From assembly GCF_964340395.1 (NCBI RefSeq), contig NC_135563.1, forward strand, positions 8,153,655 to 8,171,154: a stretch of DNA of 17,500 bases, read 5' to 3'. Of the stretch, positions 1 to 8,782 are shown piece after piece. This DNA is from Glandiceps talaboti. Its lineage: Eukaryota > Hemichordata > Enteropneusta > Spengelidae. The translations under genes were made by a program, and so were the position numbers. The notes below the pieces were generated by a model, which was given only the letters and a program-made list of their open reading frames with translations, was not told the origin of the DNA and did no database searches. The number at the start of each line of letters is the position of its first letter. Within the stretch, counting starts at the first letter, position 1.

Positions 1-226
1 TAAACAATTTTTTCCTTTGGAAAATGGACAATCTAAAATAAAATGTATCTCGTCATCTACTAGATTTAAATTACATCTTTTACAAAACCTTAAATCAACA
101 GGAACTCTTTGGGGATCTCCTTCTACCTAATTCTATTTCTAAAGTATGGTCACTTAAACATAAATTTTGATAATAATTTCCGTAAACTAAAATCCCTGAT
201 ATAAATGTAGGGTCTATTTTTAAAGG
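1..226 (-). mobile_element. Antisense 3' tail of a non-LTR (LINE) retrotransposon, degenerate
   Basis: Read on the minus strand, this segment encodes a decayed C-terminal tail of a LINE reverse-transcriptase ORF. Conceptual pieces are LCLSDHTLEIELGRRR, then after a frame change VPVDLRFCKRCNLNLVDDE followed by IHFILDCPFS. The pattern of two cysteines, a DE-x-HF motif and a CP motif is the zinc-knuckle-like tail that follows the RT domain in many LINE ORF2 proteins (family knowledge). There is at least one frameshift and an in-frame stop, so it is a dead copy. It runs off the left edge of the window, and its high-coordinate end lies about 90 bases before the start codon of the CRAL-TRIO gene. 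The clade cannot be assigned from this fragment. Confidence 0.6.
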
Positions 227-318
227 GTGGCTATGACTGTATCAAACAGAGAGAGTTAACAGTAACCTTCAACGCGCTGTATGTTGCTTTGTTTCCTATT
301 GTTTCATCTATAGTCAAA
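227..318 (+). promoter_or_regulatory. Probable 5' UTR and proximal upstream region of the CRAL-TRIO gene
   Basis: This short stretch lies between the LINE fragment and the ATG at 319. The start context is gtcaaaATGtcg, with A at -3, which is favourable in animals. I saw no convincing TATA box or initiator. If the promoter lies further upstream it is inside the LINE remnant or outside the window. Confidence 0.3.
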
Positions 319-1600
319 ATGTCGGAAAAAGCGAACCAACCTTACAAGTGTACGTTGAGTGAAGCGAACTTAAAGAAAGCTAAAGAAGAGTTGAACGAGG
401 ATCCAGAAACTAGACAACTAAAAATAGACGAGCTACGCGCCTTGTTCAAAACCAGACCAGATATCAAATTTCGTCCAGATGCTGCGTTTTTACTACGATT
501 TCTGAGAAATAAAAAATTCAACGTGGATAAGGCCTTCAAAATGTTGGTTCATTATTACCAAGTTCGTAAAGACTACACCGAAATGTTTGCTGACTACAAA
601 CCATCTTCCGTTAAGAATCTCTATACTCGACGAAATTCGATGATTTGTTCAGAAAAAGACAAAGAAGGGAGAACTATTCTTGTCACAAAAGTTGGTAAGG
701 TTCATTGAAGAGATATTCTAAGATTGGATCAGTTTCACCATCAGTTGATGACGGACAGTCAAGCTAGGCTTCAATATAGACGATGACATACACACTGCAG
801 TATAGCAGGATTTGACAGACGATGACATACACACTGCAGTATAGCAGGATTTGACAGACGATGACAGACACACTGCAGTATAGCTGGCTTTGACAGACGA
901 TGACAGACACACTGCAGTATAGCTGGCTTTGACAGACGATGACAGACACACAGCTGTATAGCTGGCTTTGACAGACGATGACAGACACACTGCAGTATAG
1001 CTGGCTTTGACAGACGATGACAGACACACTGCAGTATAGCTGGCTTTGACAGACGATGACAGACACACAGCTGTATAGCTGGCTTTGACAGACGATGACA
1101 GACACACTGCAGTATAGCTGGCTTTGACAGACGATGACAGACACTGCAGTATAGCTGGCTTTGACGGACGATGACAGATAAACAACTTTATATCTAGCTA
1201 CAACGGGCAATCACTGGACAGATGATAACGGACAAATAGCTCTATACCTGGCTACAATGGACGTGGCGGACAACCTTGCTACAATGGACGGTGACGGACA
1301 CACAGCATACTAGTCTAGTAGTATCTGGACTGGACTACGTGGACAATACAGTACACGACAACGGACAAATAAATCCGTGTCAGGCAATAATTGATGATGG
1401 ACGACAGAATCTGTGTACATCTTTTATATCTTACAACGGGAAATGACCAACAGCTCGGTATGTGACTTTGACGGCCGATGACTGACAAACATCTTTGTAT
1501 CTGGCTCCAATGGACAATGACAGACAAACAAACAACTTTATATCTTGTTACAACAAACAATCACGGGCAAACAACTTATACCTTGCTAGCTTCAATGGAC

Positions 1601-1645
<45 letters not shown>

Positions 1646-3806
1646 TAGATAGACATCCTTACATTTAGCTTTGGCAGATGATGACAATATCTGGCTACAC
1701 TGATTCAGGATAAGGGAAGTGATCTTAACCTAATTGACAGACAAACTGTATACTGTTATATGTACCAATAGGTGACTGGGATCCTGAAGAGATTGATTTG
1801 TTTGATCTGGTCAAAGCTCAGCTGATGTCACTGGAAGTTTTAATAGCCGAGGAAGACCTGCAAGTCAACGGAATGGTGTTCGTCATCGATTATGCCGGTC
1901 TGAATAAAAAGCACATCAAATACATGGGTCCTATGGCCATGAAGAAACTAAACGATGTCTACTTGGTAAGATACAAGATAATAAATAGTAAAAACACATA
2001 AAATACCTCTCTCTCTCGGAAGCCAGAACACATTTTCCCGCTGATGTATGAAAAATAATAACGTGAGATGTGCGCGAGTATTGTTGAAGCAACTAAACGA
2101 TGAAACGATCATGAAGATTCACATTTGCATGGTCGCTGATTCCCATGAGGCACTGCGTGTCCATGAGAAAGGCAACACTGAAGGTTGACTTTGGAACAAG
2201 TTTGAACTCCGCTTTTCTCAGTAATCGCGTGTAATGTAAGTGATGTAAAGACTCTGTAAAATGAAATGACCTCCAGAAGCCAAAGTTTACAAAAATGCAG
2301 TTATTTCCTTGGGTCTGTTCTCTTTTTAAAAAGACACGTGTTTCTCTCCCCAGAATGCAATGCCAATCAGAATGAAGGCTATACATTACGTCAGACAACC
2401 AGACCTGTTTGAAACCCTCTTCGCTTTTATAAGACCCTTGCTGACAGAGAAGCTAAAGAAACGGGTTAGTGTTATCCATATGCATGTGGTGATAAGAATG
2501 GGCGTATATTTTGCATACAATATGACTTGTGGTATTAAACGTTATTTTTGAGAAACATGTCTAGTCACTCTTAATGAGATGAAAGATTTTATTTGAAATA
2601 GAATATTTTTTTCCTTTTATTAGCATAATTTTGCTACCAAATTGAGACAAATATCTGGTTACTCATTGAGTATTGTAAGAGTCTAAGAGTGGGGGGGGGA
2701 GCAATGTAAGTGATGTTACAGGGATGTGAGGCCCTTTAGTGTGTATAAACTCAGTTGTTGTTTGGTGGTAGAACGCTAGGTCCAGATTTTCAGGGATTGA
2801 TAAATAATGGGATCATTAGTCCAATACTCTATCTCTGTTCAAATAGTAGTTTTTTCCCCCTGTGTTACTAAAAGGCCGCTTACAAGTGGACGAAAAGATC
2901 AACCGTTGTGGGCGCTCTTTTTGTCAATTTCCACAGGAATGGATGACACAATACCATAGGTTTTCCCGAGTCACACACGAGAGCGCTGAGTGAATTCACT
3001 CAACCATTGAAAAAGCGTAATACGCCGAGACATGCAGTACTTCAGGGCGCTCAGTTCTACAGAGCACGGGCACAGAGTGCAGACAACGATGTGTTATCGG
3101 TATTGTTTGGTCGTTTTCTTTCTTTCAATTTCGAACATTGAGTGTTATATTGTAAGACGGATTCTGGTTGGCTTCTCGTAAGTACGAGATTGGGTTCGGG
3201 AAAACCTATGGTATTGTGTCTGTGTCATATGTAACAGCACTCACAAAATAACAAACGATAGTAAATGTAACAGCCAAAAAGAAATCGCGAAGTGTACACT
3301 ACATCGAATTTTAATCAGATTGGGGAGACCCCTTCCCAATACGTTTATTGTATCCCTGACATTGGGTTTAAAATGGGATAATTTTTACCTTAAATTGGTC
3401 TGATGTAGGGTTCACTTATAATAATCCATTTTCCTTCTTTGCAATTTGCTGGTGTTAAAGTGTAGTTTTTTGTGTGTAAATTTTTTAGAGAAATGTCTTC
3501 ATCTGATATATCACAAAAACACTAAAAAGCATTTCTCTTTCCTTATAGTTACACTTTCATGGTCAAGAGTATGGTAGCCTACACAAACACGTTCCGTCTG
3601 CACTTTTGCCCACTGAGCTAGGGGGTCAGTTACCAGACTACGACAACACAGACTGGGTGAACCAAACGCTAGCAGCTGAGGAGGACTTCATCTACAACGA
3701 ACAGTTCGGATTCCTGAAATCGGACGAAATCTTAGGGAAAGAGAAATCTACAACTGATCCAACTACCGGATTAACGGGAACTTTTAAGAAACTTGACGTC
3801 AATTAA
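319..3806 (+). CDS. CRAL-TRIO domain protein (alpha-tocopherol transfer protein / clavesin-like), 4 exons
   Basis: Exons are 319-694, 1772-1965, 2354-2464 and 3549-3806 (stop included): 939 nt, 312 residues. Introns are GT-AG (donors gtaagg, gtaag, gttagt; acceptors aatag, cccag, tatag) and the frame stays open across all joins. Residues about 30-90 form the helical CRAL-TRIO N domain (FRPDAAFLLRFLRNKKFNVD). Residues about 115-265 form the lipid-binding domain, with GDWDPEEIDLFD, VNGMVFVIDYAGL, MPIRMKAIHYVRQPDLFETL, FHGQEYGSLHKHVPSALLP and ELGGQLP in family order. Family members are cytosolic carriers that bind small hydrophobic ligands (tocopherol, retinoids) and often phosphoinositides. The ligand here cannot be read from sequence. 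Length fits the family (about 280-350). ATG 319 is the first methionine before the N-terminal helices and has a good context. No signal peptide or membrane segment is visible. TTPA, TTPAL and clavesin-like remain equally possible. Confidence 0.93.
770..1190. repeat. 39-bp minisatellite in CRAL-TRIO intron 1
   Basis: About ten tandem units with a 39-bp period run through this part of intron 1 (695-1771). Each unit contains a core such as gacagacgatgacagacaca followed by ctgcagtatagctggctttg. The first two units have tagcaggatttg and gacatacaca variants, and some units swap ctgcagtatag for cagctgtatag. Because 39 is a multiple of three, the array makes spurious open frames on the minus strand. 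Confidence 0.9.
1191..1660. repeat. Decayed minisatellite copies ending in an (ACAG)n microsatellite
   Basis: The region repeats the words tggctacaatggac, gacggacaa and acaactttatatct at irregular 40-60 bp spacing. This looks like diverged older units of the neighbouring 39-bp array. It ends in a clean (ACAG)n tract at about 1600-1644 that passes into ATAG repeats. Confidence 0.65.
2465..3548 (+). other. CRAL-TRIO intron 3, with one MITE
   Basis: This 1084-nt intron has no exon-like stretch. It holds a run of nine G at 2691-2699 and the MITE at 2945-3220. The remainder is unremarkable AT-rich sequence. Confidence 0.6.
2945..3220. mobile_element. MITE with perfect 25-bp terminal inverted repeats
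   Basis: Positions 2945-2969 (gacacaataccataggtttt then cccga) are the exact reverse complement of 3196-3220. The 276-bp element has no coding potential and is more GC-rich than its surroundings. It contains a perfect 14-bp palindrome, GAGTGAATTCACTC, near 2989-3002. No clean target-site duplication is visible. The sequence just outside the right end (tgtgtcat, 3221-3228) is again complementary to atgacaca at 2943-2950, suggesting a small end rearrangement. Superfamily unassigned. Confidence 0.75.
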
Positions 3807-3969
3807 ACTATGGCTGTATCATGGATATACTCCTGAAAAGACGGTCAGGGGATAGCTACAACTCCTTGGAACATCATAAAGCTTAAAGCATGCATATCTG
3901 GGATTATATTTTCAGTTAGAATGGTGCTACATCATGAAGCCGTTTATAATTCCACATCAGTATGCAACA

Positions 3970-3975
3970 AATAAA
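3970..3975 (+). terminator. Poly(A) signal AATAAA, candidate for the CRAL-TRIO gene
   Basis: This canonical hexamer lies 163 bases after the stop codon at 3806. It is the proximal of two candidates, so the 3' UTR may have short and long forms. Confidence 0.5.
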
Positions 3976-4193
3976 ACATTCCATAGCTTTCATTTGAAAT
4001 TACTGTAATGTAGAAAAAAGTGGATTGATTTAATCAGCTCTTTGGTGTACCAATTTATCCAGGTACATTCTGATAGTCATTTTCAATATTATAATGTATA
4101 GGCTTAATAATTCTATGTTATGGAATTTGTTGCCATGACGATTTTAAATTCATAACTTGTGATGCATTACGAGTGAATATGCATTTTCATTCT

Positions 4194-4199
4194 TTTATT
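4194..4199 (-). terminator. Poly(A) signal AATAAA for TRUB1 (minus strand)
   Basis: The plus strand reads tttatt, so the minus strand reads aataaa (gaagaaataaaagaatg), 112 bases after the TRUB1 stop codon. It is only 5 bp from the plus-strand AATAAA at 4205-4210. Confidence 0.6.
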
Positions 4200-4204
4200 T
4201 CTTC

Positions 4205-4210
4205 AATAAA
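4205..4210 (+). terminator. Distal poly(A) signal AATAAA, candidate for the CRAL-TRIO gene
   Basis: This is a second canonical hexamer, 398 bases after the CRAL-TRIO stop. If used, the transcript would end near 4220-4240 and its 3' end would overlap the tail of the TRUB1 transcript. Confidence 0.45.
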
Positions 4211-4311
4211 ATTCATCATGCCAAGCAAATAGTCTGACCAATGATCGTCTTTCTCAAATGAAATTTATAAAAGCAAATATACATCTATTTTCAAGGTGTT
4301 GTGATCTTCGG

Positions 4312-7300
4312 CTACCTGTCAACAATACTCATGTTATGCCATTGTTCTAGCGACTGTTTGATATTCTGTAAAGTCCATTCATCTTCTGGCAGTGCATGTT
4401 TGGACAAAATGAAAGGTCCTTGCTGTGTTCTCACTAACGATGACATATAGGCACAGCTGTTCAGTGCTGTGAAAGAAGAGAAAATCAGACAGGATTTAGG
4501 AACTAATATAAATATTTCACTACCTTTGAAATTGTTACCTTGTGATATTAATAGTATGCCTAAAAATTTAATGCTATGGTGGTTACAAATTCTATCATTT
4601 TACTGGATGGTATCATTTACAAATTTGGCACAATTATGTATGTATGTATGTATGTATGTATGTATGTATGTATGTATGTATGTATGTATGTATGTATGTA
4701 CATGTATGTATGTATGTATGTATGTATGTATGTACGTACATACGTACGTACGTATGTATGTACATATGTTTGTGCATGCACGTATGGGGTGGGGTGTGGG
4801 AATGGTTGTGTGTGCATGAGTGTGTGTTTGTGCATGTACATAAATCAATGTTGGTGTGAGTACATGTGTACCTGTATGCATGTGCATAATATTATCAATG
4901 TTTAATACACTAAACCAAGAACATAATAGTTCTACTTCACCTTTGCCAATATCATGCATTAGACTTCTAATATAAACACCTCCGCCACAATGCACATCTG
5001 AAACATTAAAAGAAAAAAATTACCTCAGTCAAAAAATTTTATGTTATATTTCCCCTTTAAAATATTTTTTGTGACTTTGTCCTTAACACAGGCCACTTTG
5101 AAATATGTTTTGTCACGGTATGTAAAATGTTTTAAAAATTAAAGATGTATGAAATTAGCCTTACCAAGTGTAAATTGTGGTGGATCAAACCCAATACATT
5201 GTATACTATGGATGTGTACTGGTCTGGCAGGTTTAGCTTTCACTGGTAGTCCTCGACTAGCTAAACGAGACATCATCTGACCATCAACCTTCAAAGCAGA
5301 ATAACTGAAACATAGCAAGAAATCCATGCAACCTGTTACAGTGCTTCCGCAATCAAAGTATGAATGACAAACTACTGCAACATATTGATACATTACCAAA
5401 ATGGGTCTGTGACTTAAATTTGTAGAGAATTAAATAGTTTCAGATCAAAAATGTGCCACAATTGTGCACTTCATTTACTGATTATCATAACAAATCTGGT
5501 GCCTCTTACATACAGTTACTAAGGTTTGTTGTTGTCTATCCATCACTCTGTACATCTAGCCATGATAATATCTACCAATAGACGGGATATATTTTGCAAC
5601 AATGAATATTGCGTGCCCGTTCGGTGACATTATCAAAGTAAACTGTTATTCAACTTTATCACTGTGTTGTGACTACCATAGCTAAATCTATGTCCCAATG
5701 CATCAAGGCAAGTTCAGTAATGTATCAATATGTTACAGTACTTCATCGTTCATACTTCGATTGGAAGCGCTGTAAGTATGTAAACTGCTCTGTCCCTACT
5801 TGATAAAAATGTTAGTGCAAATACATGACTTGATGGATAACATCTAGGTGGCCATATGAAATACAGTGTGGGTATTGTCACTCCTTATTCTCAACCTAGA
5901 GTAACAAGGCCCAGTACAATATGTCCCTGTATATCATCTGTATATCCTCAACTCCCTGGGAAGCATACACACCATTGCAGACTCTATAAGCATATAGGAT
6001 TAAAGCATTCAAATTGCAACCTCTATCCAACCAATTCCCCCACAGCTGGGTTGACTGGGGCACAGCCATGGTTTAAATCTTGCATCAGAACTTTAGCCGT
6101 TTGGGAACAAATGGCAGTGACGTGGATCAATTTTGTCACTTATAGATTCTAAGCTGAACACTCTCACGATGCAACCATCATGATTCCACAAAAGTCCACT
6201 CCATCACAAATTGACTCTGAGGCATACAGAAAGTGATTGAATTCACAATTAAGCAGATTGAAATAGTTCTTTCATGTCCACATTTTAAAGCAAATCCAAT
6301 CAAATGTACCAAGTGCCCATACTTACATTGGAGGAACCTGCATTATATTACCAACAAACAATTTCAACACATCCTCTAGTTTGTCCTGTGTAACATGATC
6401 TACAATAAAGAGGAAGAAAATATCTGAATTCATTGTTCGCTAATGAAATCTATGTAATATACAGTATTTGCTGGATCTAAGCAATCAAAGTGAAATGTAT
6501 ACAATAGAGTTCACTTGACTCTTGTAGATGTAATCACAGTGATGACTTATCTCTACTAACAGTTACCACACGACTTATCTTCAGTGATACACTTACCAAA
6601 TGACTAACCTAGTGACATACTTACCACATGACTTATCTTCAGTGATACACTTACCAAATGACTAACCTAGTGACATACTTACCACATGACTTATCTTCAG
6701 TGATACACTTACCAAATCATATAAAATGACTAACCTAGTGACATACTTACCAAATGACTAACCTAGTGATACACTTACCAAATGACTAACCTAGTGACAT
6801 ACTTACCAAATGACTAACCTAGTGATACACTTACCAAATGACTAACCTAGTAACATGCTTACCAAATGACTTATCTTCATTGGTACACTTACCAAATTTG
6901 CTAATCTAGTGACATACTTACCAAATGATCCATCTTCAGTGACCTGCCCATAACTATCATATGTCTCTGTAGCTATACCAAGGCATCCACATCCCAAGTA
7001 CCTCTGAAGAAATCATGAAATTTTCATTATGAGCGACAAAGATTGCATTGAGGTTTTTGTTGTTCTTGTGCTATTTTTTATGATCATGACAAAATCATAG
7101 TGTACACATCTGACACAGGTAGTATAGAATCGAAAAATCAATGAATTGTAAGAAAGTAATTGCACTAGAAAAATACTAACTACAACTATATCACATTGAA
7201 CTGGTAATATTTATTGAACAGTCAAATATAGTCATTTTGGAAAGGTAAACTTGAAATGATTGTGACATTAAAGTGGCCATATGGATGAGGATTGGGTATT

Positions 7301-8782
7301 TATTTTGGATTTTAAATTTATAAAACAATGTTATTATGGCTTCCTACTTGAAAAAATCAATGTCATACAACATACATTGTATTCCAAGTCCTTGTTTGTA
7401 GTTTAATGAATTGGGGTTGTCTGTGGCCGAGTGGTCAGCTCGTATGCCTCTTGGTTGGAGCCCACCAAGTGTCGGCTGGGTTTTGGTTAAGTTTATCACA
7501 CTGTACGTAAGAAGAGTGTCGTTCAGTTTGACTCTACCGTACAATGCAGGTTTTCCCTGGGTACTCCAGTATCCTCCAGCACTAACACTGAACCAAAGGA
7601 ACCTATATACATGTGTAAATGGGACTAGCTCCTGTTGGTTACCTGATAAATGAAGTAAAAAATCGGAATTGCAAAAGCATAATAAATGTGTAAAATGTTT
7701 TTAATATTGTACATGCAATAACATACATTTTTACACATTTTTTACTTTTTGCAATGTATTAATGTTGTTTCACATTGATTTTTTCAAGTAGGAAGTCATG
7801 ATAAAATTGTTTTATAAATTAAAAATCCAAAATAAATACCCAATCCTCATCCATATGGCCACTTTAAGATCCATCTAAAACAGACTTTTTGGAAGATTAT
7901 TAAACATTGTAAGTATTCCATGGTAAACCTTACCTTATTTCCTTTCAAGTACGTTGTCAGTTGTTTGGTTCCATTTCCAATTCCAATCACCAATACCCCG
8001 GATGCATGTTTGTCAAGTGTACCGCCATGACCTATCTTGAATTTTGACTTTGGGCCTGACTGGAATCTTTCTCCACTTTCTATCAAGAAACAGCAAAAAA
8101 TATGAACAAGTAGTTTCACTTTCTATTACCTTTTCCATAACTATCACTTCTTCAGTGAACACTTTGATATCATCAATTATTAAAGGTAACTATACCATGC
8201 ATAAGCCGAAAATATGGAATATATACTCTGGTAGTTCTACGTCACTGGTTCTGCTATGTTCAAAGTAGGATCGAGTCAAAATGTTCAAAAATTACAATTG
8301 CTTTCCCCGATTTTTCTTTGATATTACTGGCCGCACTGGTTAAAATGAAGTGCTATCTATCTGTCTAGCTGCAATAATTGTAGCGTCTTGTTGCGGATTT
8401 GTGGTGTTTTTCGTCTGTTTTGGTGACTTTTTAAGTTTTTGTGTTTAACCCGCACCTAACGGTTAAACACAAAAACTTAAAAAGTCACCAAAACAGACGA
8501 AAAACACCAAGACGCTACAATTATTGCAGCTATCTATCTGTCATGATGACCATATACTGCTTCTGACAAAACCTGAAACTTGAAACATCACAGGAACTTT
8601 CTTGATATATTCAACCTCATGAATTCACTAAAACACTTATCATATCACAAGAAATATGACAAACCTTTGAATAAATTTGATTTTAATTTCCTGATAACGT
8701 GTGCCGATGTGATCCCTGTTGGTTTTCTCACTGCAAAAAGGCCATTCAGTTTAAGTAACTGAGACTCCACAACAGAGGCCAT
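4312..8782 (-). CDS. TRUB1: TRUB1-like tRNA/mRNA pseudouridine synthase, 7 exons
   Basis: Exons in transcript order are 8782-8665, 8079-7934, 7003-6922, 6399-6327, 5304-5165, 4997-4941 and 4466-4312 (stop tag at 4314-4312): 771 nt, 256 residues. All introns are GT-AG and phases match at every join. The TruB catalytic domain is complete. [16 protein letters not shown] (15-30) is motif [21 protein letters not shown] (55-74) carries the catalytic aspartate D62. R89-Y90 opens the [17 protein letters not shown] strand. [18 protein letters not shown] (132-149), KAKPARPV and [16 protein letters not shown] (190-205) follow, then [23 protein letters not shown]1 isomerises U55 in the T-loop of tRNAs and some mRNA uridines (known of the family). 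At 256 residues it lacks the longer N- and C-terminal extensions of vertebrate TRUB1 (about 349). The ATG at 8782 is the first after an in-frame stop at 8836-8834. TRUB1 fits better than TRUB2 because of the GHGGTLD and VPPIYSALK context. Confidence 0.95.
4635..4765. repeat. (TATG)n microsatellite in TRUB1 intron 6
   Basis: A near-pure tetranucleotide tract of TATG with a few TACG/TACA interruptions towards its right end, followed by TG-rich sequence to about 4890. It lies inside intron 6 (4940-4467). Open frames across it (YVCM / HTYI repeats) are artefacts. Confidence 0.95.
5865..6186 (-). mobile_element. tRNA-derived SINE, family 2, antisense copy in TRUB1 intron 4
   Basis: The minus strand of this interval aligns along most of its length with the plus-strand copy at 13616-13992. 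Shared landmarks in order are atcatgatggttg at the head, cactgccatttg, gggcaagatt-like and gcaagattt words, cagtcaacccagctg, ggatagaggttg, tgatcctat-like words and cccagggagttgagga. It is diverged, with small indels, and its 3' part (about 5865-5930) is only weakly alignable. It shares transcriptional orientation with TRUB1. Confidence 0.75.
6535..6922 (-). repeat. Splice-donor minisatellite: exon 3 / intron 3 junction of TRUB1 in tandem
   Basis: On the TRUB1 strand the genuine donor (exon end 6922, GT at 6921-6920) is followed by further copies of TTTG or TGTG plus GTAAGT. Plus-strand ACTTACC marks occur at 6591, 6619, 6649, 6677, 6707, 6745, 6773, 6801, 6829, 6887 and 6916, with GCTTACC at 6857 and a decayed GTTACC at 6571. 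Spacing is 28-30 nt, except one 38-nt step caused by an insertion. Monomers of 28 nt (TCACTAGGTTAGTCATTTG body) and 30 nt (TCACTGAAGATAAGTCATGTG-type body, shortened here) alternate in part of the array. The 30-nt body matches the last coding bases of exon 3 (GTCACTGAAGATGGATCATTT), so the exon end is itself a member of the array. Confidence 0.9.
7272..7863. mobile_element. Fold-back MITE family A, copy 1 (with nested SINE), TTAA duplication
   Basis: Ends read AGTGGCCATATGGATGAGGA and its reverse complement, and continue as long inverted arms (attgggtatttattttggat and so on, then cttcctacttgaaaaa). The element is flanked by TTAA at 7268-7271 and 7864-7867. The 592-bp length exceeds the 332-347 bp of the other two copies because a SINE sits in the loop at 7414-7665. 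It lies in TRUB1 intron 2. Confidence 0.9.
7414..7665 (+). mobile_element. tRNA-derived SINE (family 1) nested in MITE copy 1
   Basis: The head carries an A-box-like tggccgagtgg (7424-7434) and a B-box-like ggttggagccc (7453-7463), spaced as in a Ser/Leu-type tRNA promoter. A tRNA-unrelated body and an A-rich tail follow. It is bounded by a direct repeat GAATTG (7408-7413 and 7666-7671). The other copies of the MITE lack this block at the corresponding place. It is antisense to TRUB1. Not a functional tRNA: no closed cloverleaf was found. Confidence 0.75.
8366..8532. mobile_element. Fold-back element family B, copy 1, with 10-bp target duplication
   Basis: This is an almost perfect hairpin with arms of about 70 bp. 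TAGCTGCAATAATTGTAGCG at the left is mirrored by CGCTACAATTATTGCAGCTA at the right. Only an 11-nt insertion in the left arm (near 8391-8401) and a short loop around 8449-8460 break the symmetry. Flanks are the direct repeat TCTATCTGTC (8356-8365 and 8533-8542). A 9-10 bp duplication is typical of Mutator-like elements (family knowledge). It lies in TRUB1 intron 1. Confidence 0.85.

Noticed and set aside
718-1210. Long minus-strand open frames with repeated SSSVKASYTAVCL-type peptides
   Set aside because: They are produced by the 39-bp tandem repeat (39 = 13 codons) inside an intron. Two frames are open at once, as expected of a repeat and not of a gene.
2093-2398. 101-codon minus-strand open frame
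   Set aside because: It overlaps CRAL-TRIO exon 3 antisense, and I recognised no family.
4600-4995. Open frames rich in YVCM or HTYI on both strands
   Set aside because: Translation of the (TATG)n microsatellite. Only 4941-4997 on the minus strand is coding, as TRUB1 exon 6.
5856-6152. 98-codon plus-strand open frame
   Set aside because: It lies antisense across a SINE copy in a TRUB1 intron and has no recognisable domain.
6535-6922. CRISPR-like appearance of regularly spaced 28-30 bp repeats
   Set aside because: The repeats are directly adjacent without unique spacers, the locus is a eukaryotic intron and no cas genes are present. It is a minisatellite.
7414-7490. tRNA gene suggested by A- and B-box-like words
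   Set aside because: No closed acceptor stem or anticodon arm could be drawn, and it is the head of a SINE bounded by GAATTG repeats.
7411-7653. 80-codon plus-strand open frame
   Set aside because: It coincides with the SINE nested in the MITE, so it is not a gene.
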